From Sulfitobacter aestuariivivens (lineage in GTDB: Bacteria > Pseudomonadota > Alphaproteobacteria > Rhodobacterales > Rhodobacteraceae): DNA of 64,000 bases. Of the stretch, positions 24,642 through 38,907 are shown piece by piece. Under the pieces are notes generated by a model. That model had not been told where the DNA came from and searched no databases. It was given only the letters and a program-made list of their open reading frames with translations. A program made the position numbers and the translations under genes. The stretch spans positions 248,001 through 312,000 of the forward strand of contig NZ_JACTAG010000003.1 in assembly GCF_014763045.1 (NCBI RefSeq). Reading direction: 5' to 3'. Each line of letters begins with the position of its first letter. Positions within the stretch are counted from its first letter, which is position 1.

Positions 24642-26306
24642 TCAGAGAATGCCGGGCAGGTTTAACTTGTTCTCCCGGGCACAATCGATGGCTTCGTCAT
24701 ATCCCGCATCCGCGTGCCGCATCACTCCTGTTGCCGGGTCGTTCCACAGGACACGCGCGATCCTGCGGTCTGCGTCTTCGGTTCCGTCGCAACAGATGAC
24801 CATGCCGGAATGCTGGCTGAAGCCCATCCCAACACCGCCGCCATGATGCAGTGACACCCACGTGGCCCCGGAGGCGGTGTTCAACAACGCATTCAGCAAC
24901 GGCCAGTCAGAAACGGCGTCTGACCCGTCTTTCATGGCCTCCGTCTCGCGATTGGGCGAGGCGACAGAACCTGAATCAAGATGATCGCGACCAATCACGA
25001 TCGGGGCTTTCAATTCGCCCGTTCGGACCATTTCATTGAAGGCCAGACCGAGTTTGTGGCGCACGCCCAGCCCGACCCAGCAGATGCGCGCAGGCAGACC
25101 CTGAAAGCTGATGCGGTCACGGGCCATGTCGAGCCAGGTGTGCAGGTGCGGGTCATCGACCAGCTCTTTTACCTTGGCGTCGGTTTTGTAGATGTCTTCC
25201 GGGTCCCCCGACAGCGCGCACCAGCGGAAAGGCCCGATGCCGCGGCAAAAGAGGGGGCGGATGTAGGCGGGCACGAAACCGGGGAAGGCAAAGGCATCTT
25301 CCAGCCCTTCCTCGAGCGCGACCTGCCGGATGTTGTTGCCATAATCCAGCGTGGGGACGCCCGCGTTCCAAAAATCGACCATCGCCTGCACGTGCACTTT
25401 CATCGAGGCCCGCGCGGCTTTCTCTACTGACTTGGGATCGTTTTCCCGCGCGTCGCGCCACCCGGCCATGGACCAGCCTTGCGGCAAATATCCGTTAAGC
25501 GGATCATGCGCCGACGTTTGGTCAGTCACGATATCGGGCCTTACACCGCGTTTGACCAATTCGGGAAAGACGTCCGCTGCGTTGCCAAGAAGGCCGACTG
25601 ATTTTGCCTCGCCGGCAGCGGTCCAACGCTCGATCATCGCCAGCGCGTCATCCAGTGTATCGGCCCGTTCGTCGACGTAGCCGGTGCGCAGGCGGAAGTC
25701 GATGCTGTCCGGGTTGCATTCGACCGCCAGGCAGCAGGCCCCGGCCATCACGGCGGCCAGAGGTTGTGCGCCGCCCATACCGCCCAGACCACCGGTCAGG
25801 ATCCAGCGCCCCTTGAGATCACCGTCATAGTGCTGGCGGCCGGCCTCAACAAAGGTTTCGTAGGTGCCCTGAACAATGCCCTGACTGCCGATGTAAATCC
25901 ATGAGCCCGCGGTCATCTGGCCGTACATGGCCAGCCCCTTCTTGTCGAGTTCGTTGAAGTGGTCCCAGGTGGCCCAGTGCGGCACAAGGTTGGAGTTCGC
26001 GATGAGGACGCGTGGCGCGTCCTTGTGTGTCTCGAAGACGCCGACGGGTTTGCCGGACTGCACCAGCAGCGTCTGGGTCTCTTCGAGATTGCGCAGGCTG
26101 TCCACGATGCTGTCAAAATCTGCCCACGTGCGTGCGGCGCGCCCGATGCCGCCATAAACCACCAATTCGTGCGGGTTCTCGGCCACATCGGGATGCAGGT
26201 TGTTCATGAGCATCCGCATGGGCGCTTCGGTCAGCCAGCTTTTGGCTGTGATTTCGACCCCGGTTGCGGGGTAGATATCACGCGTGTTCTTGCGGGGATC
26301 GGTCAT
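24642..26306 (-). CDS. hutU: Urocanate hydratase
   Basis: The 554-residue protein is urocanase throughout ([19 protein letters not shown] at the N-terminus, [23 protein letters not shown] near the C-terminus with the NAD-site motifs). It converts urocanate to imidazolone propionate, the second step of histidine degradation, using NAD as an electrophile. It is the last gene of hutI-hutH-hutU, ten bases after hutH, and ends at the long terminator hairpin. Confidence 0.98.
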   Translation of the reverse strand: MTDPRKNTRDIYPATGVEITAKSWLTEAPMRMLMNNLHPDVAENPHELVVYGGIGRAARTWADFDSIVDSLRNLEETQTLLVQSGKPVGVFETHKDAPRVLIANSNLVPHWATWDHFNELDKKGLAMYGQMTAGSWIYIGSQGIVQGTYETFVEAGRQHYDGDLKGRWILTGGLGGMGGAQPLAAVMAGACCLAVECNPDSIDFRLRTGYVDERADTLDDALAMIERWTAAGEAKSVGLLGNAADVFPELVKRGVRPDIVTDQTSAHDPLNGYLPQGWSMAGWRDARENDPKSVEKAARASMKVHVQAMVDFWNAGVPTLDYGNNIRQVALEEGLEDAFAFPGFVPAYIRPLFCRGIGPFRWCALSGDPEDIYKTDAKVKELVDDPHLHTWLDMARDRISFQGLPARICWVGLGVRHKLGLAFNEMVRTGELKAPIVIGRDHLDSGSVASPNRETEAMKDGSDAVSDWPLLNALLNTASGATWVSLHHGGGVGMGFSQHSGMVICCDGTEDADRRIARVLWNDPATGVMRHADAGYDEAIDCARENKLNLPGIL

Positions 26307-26316
26307 GTGCAGACTC

Positions 26317-27849
26317 CTATAGGTTGGGCATCGCGGTTGCCGCAGCGCGGCTGATCTCGCCAGAGGCGATCAGGGCGGTAGCAGTATTCATGTCGGGGGC
26401 CAGAAAGCGGTCCTGGGTAAGCGGTGGTACCTCTGCGCGCAGGCGTGTGACGACCTTTTGCAAGGTGTCGCTGGTGCGCAGTGGCGCGCGAAATTCGATG
26501 CCTTGAACAGCGCAAAGCAATTCGACGCCCAGGATGCACTCAAGGTTCTGTACCATCGGCCCCAGGCGCCGCGCGCCGTGGGCGGCCATGCTGACATGGT
26601 CTTCCTGATTGGCAGATGTCGGCGTGCTGTCGGTGACACATGGGTTGGCGAGGTGCTTGTTCTCGCTCATCAGTGCGGCTGTCGTCACCTCGGCGATCAT
26701 GTAGCCACTGTTGAGACCCGGATCAGGCGTCAGGAACGGCGGCAGATTGAAGCTGAGCACCGGGTCCACGATCAGCGCAACGCGGCGCTGGGCGATGGCG
26801 CCAATCTCGGCCACGGCAAGGGCGATCATATCTGCGGCAAACCCCACGGGTTCGGCATGAAAATTACCGCCCGAGACAATGCGGTCCACACCCGTAAGCA
26901 CCAGTGGATTGTCGGTGGCGGCGTTCGCTTCGATCTCAAGGGTTGTGGCGGCCATGCGCAGGACATCCATCGCGGCACCCGTCACCTGTGGCTGGCAACG
27001 GATGCAATAGGGGTCCTGTACGCGGGCATCATCCACCGCATGGCTTTCGCGGATTTCAGAGCCGTCCAGCAGGGCGCGCATCGTCTCGCTTGCGTCGATC
27101 TGGCCGCGGTGTCCGCGCAGGGCGTGGATTTCGGGTTGCAGCGGAGCAGTAGAGCCCATGATGGCGTCGGTGGAAAGCGCTGCGGTGACCAGCGCCGACC
27201 CTGCCGCGTGCCACGCGCCGAACAGGCCGGCCAGCGCAAAGGCAGTGGAAAATTGTGTTCCATTGATAAGGGCAAGCCCTTCCTTGGGGCCAAGTTCAAT
27301 CGGATCAAGGCCTGCCACGGTCAGGGCTGCCGCCCCGGAGAGAACGTTGCCATCGATCTCGGCTTCGCCATGGCCCATCATCACGGCGGCCATGTGCGCC
27401 AGCGGGGCAAGATCGCCCGACGCGCCGACGGATCCCTGCGCAGGGATGACCGGGGTGATCCCGTGTTCGAGCATTGCTTCGATCAGATGCACCACCTCCA
27501 GCCGTACGCCAGAGGCACCGCGTCCCAGGCTCAGCAGTTTGAGCGCCATCATCAGGCGGGCATGGCGACGCGGGATTGCGGGGCCCACACCGCAACAATG
27601 TGACAAGATCAGGTTGCGCTGTAGCGTCGCGGTGTCAGCGGCCGCGATCTTGACGCTGGCCAATTTGCCAAATCCGGTGTTGACCCCATAAACTGCCTCG
27701 CCGCCTGCCGCGGCCTGCGCGATACGGTCATGGGCGACCTTTATGGCCGGGTGGCACGCAGTGTCTAACGTGACGGCTGCCTCGTTCCAATAGATCTCAG
27801 CCAGATCGTCCAGCGTCACGGCGCCGGGGGTCAGGGTCAGCGTGGACAT
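26317..27849 (-). CDS. hutH: Histidine ammonia-lyase
   Basis: The start at 27849 gives 510 residues, normal for the family; the longer open frame to 27972 runs into hutI and adds a non-homologous arginine-rich extension. Ala143-Ser144-Gly145 in [12 protein letters not shown] form the MIO prosthetic group, and YGVNTGFG near residue 54 is the conserved active-site loop. It removes ammonia from histidine to give urocanate. It overlaps the 3' end of hutI by 13 bases, implying coupled translation. Confidence 0.97.
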   Translation of the reverse strand: MSTLTLTPGAVTLDDLAEIYWNEAAVTLDTACHPAIKVAHDRIAQAAAGGEAVYGVNTGFGKLASVKIAAADTATLQRNLILSHCCGVGPAIPRRHARLMMALKLLSLGRGASGVRLEVVHLIEAMLEHGITPVIPAQGSVGASGDLAPLAHMAAVMMGHGEAEIDGNVLSGAAALTVAGLDPIELGPKEGLALINGTQFSTAFALAGLFGAWHAAGSALVTAALSTDAIMGSTAPLQPEIHALRGHRGQIDASETMRALLDGSEIRESHAVDDARVQDPYCIRCQPQVTGAAMDVLRMAATTLEIEANAATDNPLVLTGVDRIVSGGNFHAEPVGFAADMIALAVAEIGAIAQRRVALIVDPVLSFNLPPFLTPDPGLNSGYMIAEVTTAALMSENKHLANPCVTDSTPTSANQEDHVSMAAHGARRLGPMVQNLECILGVELLCAVQGIEFRAPLRTSDTLQKVVTRLRAEVPPLTQDRFLAPDMNTATALIASGEISRAAATAMPNL

Positions 27850-29057
27850 GGGACACCTTTGACAATGCGGGAAAACAGGGGGTTGAAGCCGATACGGTAA
27901 GACAGCTCGGCTGGGTGGTTGACATCCCAGACCGCCAGGTCGGCGCGGGTATCGGGTGCGATGGTGCCGCAATCGCGCAAGCCCAAGGCGCGGGCTGCGT
28001 TTCGGGTCACACCGGCCAGCGCCTCTTCCGGGGTCATGCGAAAGAGGGTGCAGGCCATGTTCATGCTGAGCAGCAGCGACGTCAGCGGGGATGAACCGGG
28101 GTTGCAGTCTGTGGCCAGTGCAATCGGGACCTGATGTGTGCGCAGGGCATCCAGCGGCGGCACTTGCGTTTCGCGCAGTGTGTAAAACGCGCCCGGCAGG
28201 ACGACCGCAACGGTGCCTGCCTTCGCCATGGCGGCCACGCCCGCGTCATCGAGGTATTCAATATGATCTGCCGACAGCGCGCCATAGCTTGCCGCGAGTT
28301 TTGCCCCGCCCAGATTTGACAGTTGTTCCGTATGAAGTTTGACAGGCAGGTCAAGCGTCTGTGCCACGTCAAAGACCCGCGCAATCTGGGAAGGAGTAAA
28401 TGCGATACCCTCGCAAAACCCGTCAACGGCGTCGACAAGTCCTTCGGCATGGGCCGCGCGCAGGGCAGGGATGCAGACCGTATCAATATAGGCTTCCGCC
28501 TGTCCGGCGTATTCTGCGGGGACCGCATGCGCACCCAGAAAGCTGGTCACGACCCGGACATTGCGTTCTGTCGCCAGTGCACGCGCGGCGCGCAGCATGC
28601 GCAGCTCAGTTTCGATATCCAGACCATAGCCGGATTTGATCTCGACCACGCTGACCCCTTCGGCCAGCAGCGCATCCAGACGGGGCAGTGCGCTGGCGAC
28701 CATGTCGGCCTGGCTGGCGCTGCGTGTTGCCGAAACTGTAGAGACGATGCCACCGCCCGCGCGTGCGACTTCCTCGTAGCTCGCGCCCTTCAGGCGCATT
28801 TCGAATTCGGTTGCCCGGTTGCCGCCATGGACGATGTGGGTGTGGCAATCAACAAGCCCCGGTGTGACAAGGCGCCCGTTCAGAGAGGTGCGCGGCAGGG
28901 CGTGATACGTGGCGGGCAGGTGGGCCTGAGGGCCGACCCATGAGATTGCGCCGTCCTGAACAGCGATTGCCGCATCCTCGATCAACCCGTAGGCCACATC
29001 TCCCTCGGCCATCGTCGCGGCGGACAGATCAGTGAATATCAGGGTGTCATCTGTCAT
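27837..29057 (-). CDS. hutI: Imidazolonepropionase
   Basis: The 406-residue amidohydrolase has the metal motif CHTHIVHGG and a later ATDCNPG with the metal-binding Asp. It opens the imidazolone ring to N-formimino-glutamate. MTDDTLIF (29057) is taken as start; an ATG at 29078 (MRSLVDP) is also possible, and neither has a strong ribosome-binding site. It is first in the hutI-hutH-hutU transcript and diverges from hutF; the shared promoter region holds the HutC-like palindrome. Confidence 0.94.
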   Translation of the reverse strand: MTDDTLIFTDLSAATMAEGDVAYGLIEDAAIAVQDGAISWVGPQAHLPATYHALPRTSLNGRLVTPGLVDCHTHIVHGGNRATEFEMRLKGASYEEVARAGGGIVSTVSATRSASQADMVASALPRLDALLAEGVSVVEIKSGYGLDIETELRMLRAARALATERNVRVVTSFLGAHAVPAEYAGQAEAYIDTVCIPALRAAHAEGLVDAVDGFCEGIAFTPSQIARVFDVAQTLDLPVKLHTEQLSNLGGAKLAASYGALSADHIEYLDDAGVAAMAKAGTVAVVLPGAFYTLRETQVPPLDALRTHQVPIALATDCNPGSSPLTSLLLSMNMACTLFRMTPEEALAGVTRNAARALGLRDCGTIAPDTRADLAVWDVNHPAELSYRIGFNPLFSRIVKGVPCPR

Positions 29058-29107
29058 CGGGTCCACCAAAGAACGCATTTCGCCCTTTCGCGGGCCTGTT
29101 GAATCGG

Positions 29108-29129
29108 TTATTATGTCTATACATAATAA
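29108..29129. promoter_or_regulatory. Probable HutC operator
   Basis: TTATTATGT-CTAT-ACATAATAA: perfect 9-bp arms around four bases, between the divergent hutI and hutF genes. The core ATGTCTATACAT resembles the TGTATA/TATACA half-sites known for HutC-type GntR regulators. It is AT-rich against GC-rich surroundings, so it may also contain promoter elements. It would let HutC shut both directions. Confidence 0.7.
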
Positions 29130-29145
29130 AACCGGAGGATGACAA

Positions 29146-30504
29146 TTGATTTTTGCCAAGCGGGCGCTGGTATCGGATGGCTGGGTGCTGGGCGCTAGGC
29201 TGACCCTTCAGGACGGCAAAATCGCACAGATTGACATCGGACAGGACGCGCAGGCGGGCGATGTCCGGGTGGACACCCTGTTGCCCGCCTTGGGCAATCT
29301 GCACAGCCACAGTTTTCAGCGGGCCATGGCAGGGATGACAGAGCACCGGGTCACCGGGCGTGACAATTTCTGGACGTGGCGCGACCTGATGTACCGGTTC
29401 ACCGCCGCCCTGACGCCGGAGCAGACGGAAGCCATTGCCGCGCAGGTCTTTCTTGAAATGCAAGAAGCCGGCTTCGCCAGTGTAGGTGAATTTCACTATA
29501 TGCATCACCAGCCGGGCGGCATGCCCTATGCCGACCTTGCGACGCTTTCCGGGCGGATCATCGCTGCGGCAAAGACCAGCGGAATCGGACTGACCCATCT
29601 GCCGGTGCTCTACAGCTATGGCGGCGCGGGGCAGGTGGCGCTTGAGCACGGTCAGGCCCGATTTGGAAACGATGTCGACACCTTTCTGCGGCTGGTCGAC
29701 GGGGCAAAAACGGCGATGCGGGACTTGCCGGACGACAGCATTCTCGGGGTCGCGCCGCATTCGCTTCGGGCAACGTCACCGGATGAGTTACGGGCGCTGA
29801 TTGCGGCCCGACCTGAAGGGCCCATTCACATGCACATCGCAGAGCAACCCAAGGAGGTTGCGGACATTGAGGCGTGGTTGGGCGCGCGCCCTGTGGACTG
29901 GGCGCTGGCGGAACTGCCGCTGGACGCCCGGTGGTGCCTGATCCATGCCACGCACATGACGGATGCCGAAACATCCGGTCTGGCCCTGTCCGGAGCGGTG
30001 GCCGGTTTATGTCCGGTGACAGAGGCTAACCTTGGCGACGGGGCGTTTAACGGCCCACTTTACCTGAACGAAGCGGGCGTCTTTGGCGTCGGCTCGGATT
30101 CCAACGTGTCGATTTCCCTGACAGAGGAATTGCGCATGCTGGAATATTCCCAGCGGCTGCGTGATCTTTCGCGCAACGTGATGGTTGCCGGGGCCGGCTC
30201 CGTTGGGGAAACGCTTTATTGCGGTGCGGCAACGGGGAGCGCGCAGGCGCTGGGGCGCGATGCCGGTGTCATCGCCGAAGGGCGGTTGGCGGATCTGGTC
30301 GCAATCGACAGCAGCGACCCGACGCTTTGCGCGCTTGGCACGGACGCCTTACTGGATGGGCTGGTCTTTGCGGCCAAGGACCGGGTCGTGCGCGACGTCT
30401 GGTCCGCAGGCCGCCACTGCGTGCGCGACGGGCGTCACGTGGCACACGAAGAGATCACGGCAGGCTACAGAAAGGCGATCCGGGAATTGACCGCTGCGTT
30501 ATAG
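29146..30504 (+). CDS. hutF: Formimidoylglutamate deiminase
   Basis: The 452-residue amidohydrolase has [11 protein letters not shown] (metal ligands), HMHIAEQ and the later GSDSN. It deiminates formimino-glutamate to N-formylglutamate and ammonia. The start is TTG: GGAGG at 29134-29138 lies seven bases before it, while the ATG at 29139 is in another frame that soon ends. The N-terminus [12 protein letters not shown] fits family length. HutF normally works with HutG deformylase, which is not in this window. It converges with pgm. Confidence 0.95.
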   Translation: MIFAKRALVSDGWVLGARLTLQDGKIAQIDIGQDAQAGDVRVDTLLPALGNLHSHSFQRAMAGMTEHRVTGRDNFWTWRDLMYRFTAALTPEQTEAIAAQVFLEMQEAGFASVGEFHYMHHQPGGMPYADLATLSGRIIAAAKTSGIGLTHLPVLYSYGGAGQVALEHGQARFGNDVDTFLRLVDGAKTAMRDLPDDSILGVAPHSLRATSPDELRALIAARPEGPIHMHIAEQPKEVADIEAWLGARPVDWALAELPLDARWCLIHATHMTDAETSGLALSGAVAGLCPVTEANLGDGAFNGPLYLNEAGVFGVGSDSNVSISLTEELRMLEYSQRLRDLSRNVMVAGAGSVGETLYCGAATGSAQALGRDAGVIAEGRLADLVAIDSSDPTLCALGTDALLDGLVFAAKDRVVRDVWSAGRHCVRDGRHVAHEEITAGYRKAIRELTAAL

Positions 30505-30515
30505 CGCCCGGTCCT

Positions 30516-34073
<3,558 letters not shown>

Positions 34074-34077
<4 letters not shown>

Positions 34078-36173
34078 GCGTCCGGCCCCTTTGGCACCAA
34101 AACAAAGGCGGAGACGCTTTGCGAGTGGATGCTGGCGGTATCGCGGCGCTCTGGCACCGGGTCGATGGGATGGGGCCATGCCGTGTCGATGCCGCGGGCC
34201 CATGAGAGACCATCGGGCGCGGGGGGAAGAGACGCTGCCCCTGCGTCGTTGCTCCGGTTAAAGACGGCAAATACGACGTCGTCGGTAGCATCGTAGGGGG
34301 ATGCCTCAGCGGCGCCGCGCAGGGTCAGGCAAAAACGGGCAAGTGCCGGATCGCTCCACTCAAGGGGGGCGCCGGTGAAATCGGTCCAACTGACATCGGG
34401 CTGGTGATCCTCGGCCCGAATGGACCCGTGCAGAAACCGGTTTTGGCGTAGGGCGGGGTGGCTGCGACGAAAGGTCGAAAGGTGCGCGGTGAACGCCATG
34501 AGGCCTTCATCGGCCTGATCCCAGTTCAGCCAGCCAATTGGATTATCCTGACAATAGGCATTGTTGTTGCCCAGCTGCGAATTCCCGAATTCGTCGCCTG
34601 CCAGCACCATCGGCGTGCCTTGCGACAAGAACAGCATGGCGAGCATATTGCGTTGACGTCGTGCGCGGCGGGCCTGGGTCGCGGGGTCGGTCGTGTCCCC
34701 TTCGACGCCGTTGTTATCACTGTAGTTGGCGCCGTGACCGTCGCGGTTGCCTTCTTTGTTGGCGGCGTTGTTGCGGTGCCCATAGCGGGTGATATCGGCA
34801 AGCGTGAAACCGTCATGGCTGGCGATAAAGTTCACGGAGGTGTCTGCGCGCCGGCCCGCGCGGTCAAAAATGTCGGCCGACCCCAGCAGGCGGGCGCCCA
34901 TGGCTTGTGCGCTGTGGGCATCCCCGCGCCAGAACTGTCGCAGGGAATCGCGATAATGGTCGTTCCATTCGGCAAAGGGGGGCGGGAACCCCCCCAGACG
35001 GTACCCGCCGGGTCCGATGTCCCACGGCTCCGCGATCAGGCGGGCGCGCGACAGCACAGGATCCTGGCCAAGTGCGTCCAGAAAGCCACCGTTCTGATCA
35101 AAGCCCTGATCTTCCCGCGCGAGCGTCGTGGCCAGATCAAAGCGGAAGCCATCGACGCCCATTTCTGTCACCCAGAACCGGAGGCTGTCGAGCACCATGC
35201 GCGTGACCTGCGGGTGAGCTACATTCAGTGTATTGCCGCAGCCGGTGTCGTTGACAAAATAGCGCGGCTGATCTGACTGCAACCGGTAGTATGAGTCGTT
35301 GTCCAGTCCGCGGAAGGCAATGGTTGGCCCCCTCTGGTCGCCTTCCGCGGTGTGGTTGTAGACCACGTCCAGAATGACCGCGATGCCCGCGCTGTGAAAG
35401 CGGTCCACCATCTGGCGAAACCCCTGCAGGCCTGAAGAGCCGAAGTAGCGCGGTTCTGCGGCGAAAAAGCCGATGCTGTTATAGCCCCAGTAGTTTTTCA
35501 GGCCCCGGTCCAGCAGAAACTTATCATCCAGAAAGTGGTGCACGGGCAGCAACTCGACACTGCCCACACCCAGCTTGGTCAGATGGTCCAGCATCGTGTC
35601 GCTGGCCAGTCCTTCGTAGGTGCCGCGCAAGGGATCCGGTATGCCCGGATGCAGGCGTGTCAGGCCTTTGGGGTGCGCCTCGTAGATCAGGTCGCGGTCG
35701 GAGTTTGGCGGGGAATCGCGCGGGGACGACAACAGACCGGGGTCTGACACAACGGATTTCGGGACAAATGGCGCGCTGTCGATGGTGCTGAAAGACAGAT
35801 CTTCGTCGCGTGCCGTTGCGATGTAGCCCAGCAGAGCGGGGTCGTTGGCCCAACGCCCCGCAACCTCACGCGTGTACGGGTCCATCAGCAGCTTGTGGGC
35901 GTTAAAGCGGTGTCCGTCCTGCGGCGCGTAGGGGCCATGGGCGCGGTAGCCGTAAAGCGTGCCGGGTTGCAGCCCGGCCACGTGTACGTGCCAGATGTCG
36001 CCGCTGCGTTCTGGCAACGCAAAGCGTGCGGTTTCGGTCTGCCCATCAGGACTGTAGAGGCACAGATCCATGGCTGTGGCATTGGCGGAAAACACGGCGA
36101 AGTTGACGCCGTCGCCATCGTAGTGCGCGCCAAGCCGGTGCGGCGTGCCTGCGGAAAGTCGTGCCATGTCCAT
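34074..36173 (-). CDS. glgX: Glycogen debranching enzyme
   Basis: The 699-residue GH13 isoamylase-type enzyme has an N-terminal CBM48 domain (about residues 10-100), then the barrel motifs VVYNHTAEG, GFRFDLATTLA (nucleophile Asp), IAEPWD (acid Glu) and NFIASHDGF. It hydrolyses alpha-1,6 branches of phosphorylase-limited glycogen. Start MDM at 36173 lies 11 bases after glgA; a second Met two codons on is an alternative. Confidence 0.97.
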
Positions 36174-36183
36174 TGTGCGCGGA

Positions 36184-37626
36184 CTACCCTGTCAGGGCGG
36201 CGCGGTAAACGCCCAGATAGGCTGCTGCCGATGTGTCCCAGCCTACCGGGTGCGCCATCGCACGGCGCATCATCCCGGCCCATGTTTTCGGATGCTGTCG
36301 AAACAGGGTGCAGGCCCGCCCGATGGCATGGCCCAGCATGGTGGCGTCGCCCGGCGGATGTTGGAATCCCGTGGCGCAATTGCCGGCGGTCAGCGCGGCT
36401 TCGTTGGCGTCAATCACCGTGTCGGCCAGCCCACCCGTACGTGCCACCACGGGCAGGGTGCCGTATCGCAGCCCGTAAAGCTGCGTCAGGCCGCAGGGCT
36501 CGAACCGGGAGGGGATCAGAATCGCATCACTGCCGCCCTGCAGCAGGTGTGACAGGTCTTCGTCGTAGCCGATGATCGTCCCCACCGCGCCGCTGAAATC
36601 GCTGCCGGCCTTCATGAAGGCGCGCTCTAGCGATGGGTCCCCGGTGCCCAGGACCGCAAGCCGTCCGCCCGCGCCCGTCAGGTGCGGCAGACACTCCAGC
36701 AGCAGATCAAGCCCCTTTTGCTCCGTCAGCCTGCTGATGACACAAAAGAGGGGACCGGGGCCGGTCTTTAGCCCAAAGCGTTTTTCGACTGCTGCCTTGT
36801 TGGTGGCTTTGCCTTTGAGACTGCGCGCTGAGTAGACGGCGGGCAATCGCGTGTCGGTGGCCGGGTTCCAGGCGTCAAGGTCGATTCCGTTGAGGATCCC
36901 TGAGAGATCGCCCTGTCGCGCCCGCAGCAGGCCGTCCATGCCCATGCCGAAGTCCGGTGTCAGCAGTTCAGCGGCATAGGTCGGGCTGACCGTGGTGATC
37001 TTGTCCGCCAGTGCCAAACCCGCTTTGAGAAAGCTGATGTGACCCCAGTATTCGATGCCCTCGGATGTGAATTGCGTCTTCTTGAGGTGCAGCGTCTCAA
37101 GGTGGCTGGCGTCATAGACGCCCTGAAAAGCGATATTGTGGATGGTGGTGATGACCGGTGGAGCCGCCGCGTCGGATTGCTGAAGGTAGGCTGGAACCAG
37201 ACCAGCTTGCCAGTCATGCACGTTGATCACGTCAGGTTGCCAGCCTTTGACGCCATTGCGACCTACTTGGGCACCTGCGAAGGCGAGTGCTGCAAACCGC
37301 AGGTCGTTGTCGGGCCAATCCTGACCGTCGGTGCCGAGGTAGGGCGAGCCGGGCCGGTCATAGAGATGCGGTGCATCAAGAAGCAGCAGATCAAGCCCCT
37401 CTGCCTGAACCGCGATCACCTGTGCCGGGCCACCAAAGAGCGCGTCAAAGGCCAGCATCTTTTTGCCGGCCTTCAGGTGTGGCTTGAGGGCCGTATAGGC
37501 CGGTATCAGCACCCGAACAGAGACGTCATGGGCCTTGAGCGCCTTTGGCACGGCACCGATCACGTCGGCCAGACCGCCCGTCTTGACGAAGGGCGCGCAT
37601 TCCGAGGCCACGAAAAGGACGTTCAT
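36184..37626 (-). CDS. glgA: Glycogen synthase (ADP-glucose)
   Basis: The 480-residue GT5 enzyme has the N-terminal KTGGLADV motif (KxGGL, ADP-glucose binding) and a C-terminal GT-B domain with PSRFEPCGLTQLYGLRYG, whose Glu is catalytic, followed by TGGLADTV. It extends alpha-1,4-glucan from ADP-glucose made by GlgC. It starts one base after the glgC stop, so the two synthetic genes are tightly coupled. Confidence 0.98.
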   Translation of the reverse strand: MNVLFVASECAPFVKTGGLADVIGAVPKALKAHDVSVRVLIPAYTALKPHLKAGKKMLAFDALFGGPAQVIAVQAEGLDLLLLDAPHLYDRPGSPYLGTDGQDWPDNDLRFAALAFAGAQVGRNGVKGWQPDVINVHDWQAGLVPAYLQQSDAAAPPVITTIHNIAFQGVYDASHLETLHLKKTQFTSEGIEYWGHISFLKAGLALADKITTVSPTYAAELLTPDFGMGMDGLLRARQGDLSGILNGIDLDAWNPATDTRLPAVYSARSLKGKATNKAAVEKRFGLKTGPGPLFCVISRLTEQKGLDLLLECLPHLTGAGGRLAVLGTGDPSLERAFMKAGSDFSGAVGTIIGYDEDLSHLLQGGSDAILIPSRFEPCGLTQLYGLRYGTLPVVARTGGLADTVIDANEAALTAGNCATGFQHPPGDATMLGHAIGRACTLFRQHPKTWAGMMRRAMAHPVGWDTSAAAYLGVYRAALTG

Positions 37627-37627
37627 G

Positions 37628-38887
37628 TCAACTCTCCAGCCGATCGATCATCGGTTGGGTGATCATGCAAATGCCGTTTTCAGAACGCCTGAACCGTTTG
37701 GCGTCAAGTTCGGGGTTTTCGCCGACCACCAGTCCTTCGGGGATTTCGACACCGCGGTCGATCACCACGTTCCTGAGGCGTGCCTTGCGATTGATCACCA
37801 CGTAAGGCATCGCCACGACCCCTTCGAGTTCGGCAAAGGAGTGGGTCTTGACCCCGGTGAACAGCAGGCATTGATCCAGCCGTGATCCTGAGATGATGCA
37901 GCCACCTGACACCATCGACGACACCGCATGCCCGCGCCGTCCCTCTTCGTTATGAATGAACTTGGCCGGCGGGGTCAGTTCCGAATAGGTCCAGATCGGC
38001 CACTCGTTGTCGTAAAGATCAAGCTCGGGCTCGAAATCGGTCAGATCGACATTCGCCTGCCAGAAGGCGTCGATGGTGCCGACGTCACGCCAATAGGGCT
38101 TTTCCTCAAGCCCGGTGCGCACACACGAGCGGCTGAAAGGGTGGGCATTGGCGCTGCCCTCGCGCACGATTTTGGGGATGATATCGCCCCCGAAATCATG
38201 ACCATAGCCGTCTTCCTTGCTGCATTCGTCCAGAAGGCGGCACAGGTACTCGGTCTCGAACACGTAGATCCCCATGCTGGCCAGGGCCATGTCGGGATTG
38301 TCGGGCATCGGCGGGGGGTCAGCAGGTTTTTCAACGAAATCAAGGATCTGATCCGCGCTGTCGACCTTCATGACACCAAAGCCCTTGGCATCTTCGCGCG
38401 GCACTTCGATGCAGCCCACAGTCACATCCGCGCCGCTGAGGACGTGATGTTTGATCATCAGCGAATAGTCCTGCTTGTAGATGTGATCGCCGGCCAGAAT
38501 GATGATGTATTTTGGCGCATACCCGCGGATGATGTCGATGTTCTGGGTGACAGCATCTGCCGTGCCCTTGTACCAGTTCTCGTTATCAAGCTGCTGCGAG
38601 GCGGGCAGGATATCGAGGCTTTCGTTCCGCTCGGCGCGGAAAAAGCTCCAACCGCGCTGCAGGTGACGGATCAGGGAATGGGCCTTGTACTGGGTTGCCA
38701 CGCCAATGCGGCGGATGCCTGAGTTGACGGCGTTGGAGAGGGCAAAGTCGATGATCCGGCTCTTGCCGCCGAAATACATTGCAGGTTTGGCGCGTCTGTC
38801 GGTCAGCTCATAGAGGCGACTGCCCCGTCCTCCGGCCAGCACAAAGGCCATTGTCTGTTGTGCAAGTCGTGTTGATTGTCGGTCCAT
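37628..38887 (-). CDS. glgC: Glucose-1-phosphate adenylyltransferase
   Basis: The 419-residue protein has the nucleotidyl-transfer motif [12 protein letters not shown] near the N-terminus, [14 protein letters not shown] and a C-terminal left-handed helix domain (for example [15 protein letters not shown]). It makes ADP-glucose, the committed and normally allosterically controlled step of glycogen synthesis. It follows glgB after about 20 bases. Confidence 0.98.
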   Translation of the reverse strand: MDRQSTRLAQQTMAFVLAGGRGSRLYELTDRRAKPAMYFGGKSRIIDFALSNAVNSGIRRIGVATQYKAHSLIRHLQRGWSFFRAERNESLDILPASQQLDNENWYKGTADAVTQNIDIIRGYAPKYIIILAGDHIYKQDYSLMIKHHVLSGADVTVGCIEVPREDAKGFGVMKVDSADQILDFVEKPADPPPMPDNPDMALASMGIYVFETEYLCRLLDECSKEDGYGHDFGGDIIPKIVREGSANAHPFSRSCVRTGLEEKPYWRDVGTIDAFWQANVDLTDFEPELDLYDNEWPIWTYSELTPPAKFIHNEEGRRGHAVSSMVSGGCIISGSRLDQCLLFTGVKTHSFAELEGVVAMPYVVINRKARLRNVVIDRGVEIPEGLVVGENPELDAKRFRRSENGICMITQPMIDRLES

Positions 38888-38907
38888 AGGTCGTTCCCCC
38901 CAGATTT

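Noticed and set aside
26458..27603. Long open frame (381 codons) on the + strand
   Set aside because: It is fully antisense to hutH, whose family, length and active site are clear; its composition is that of a shadow frame.
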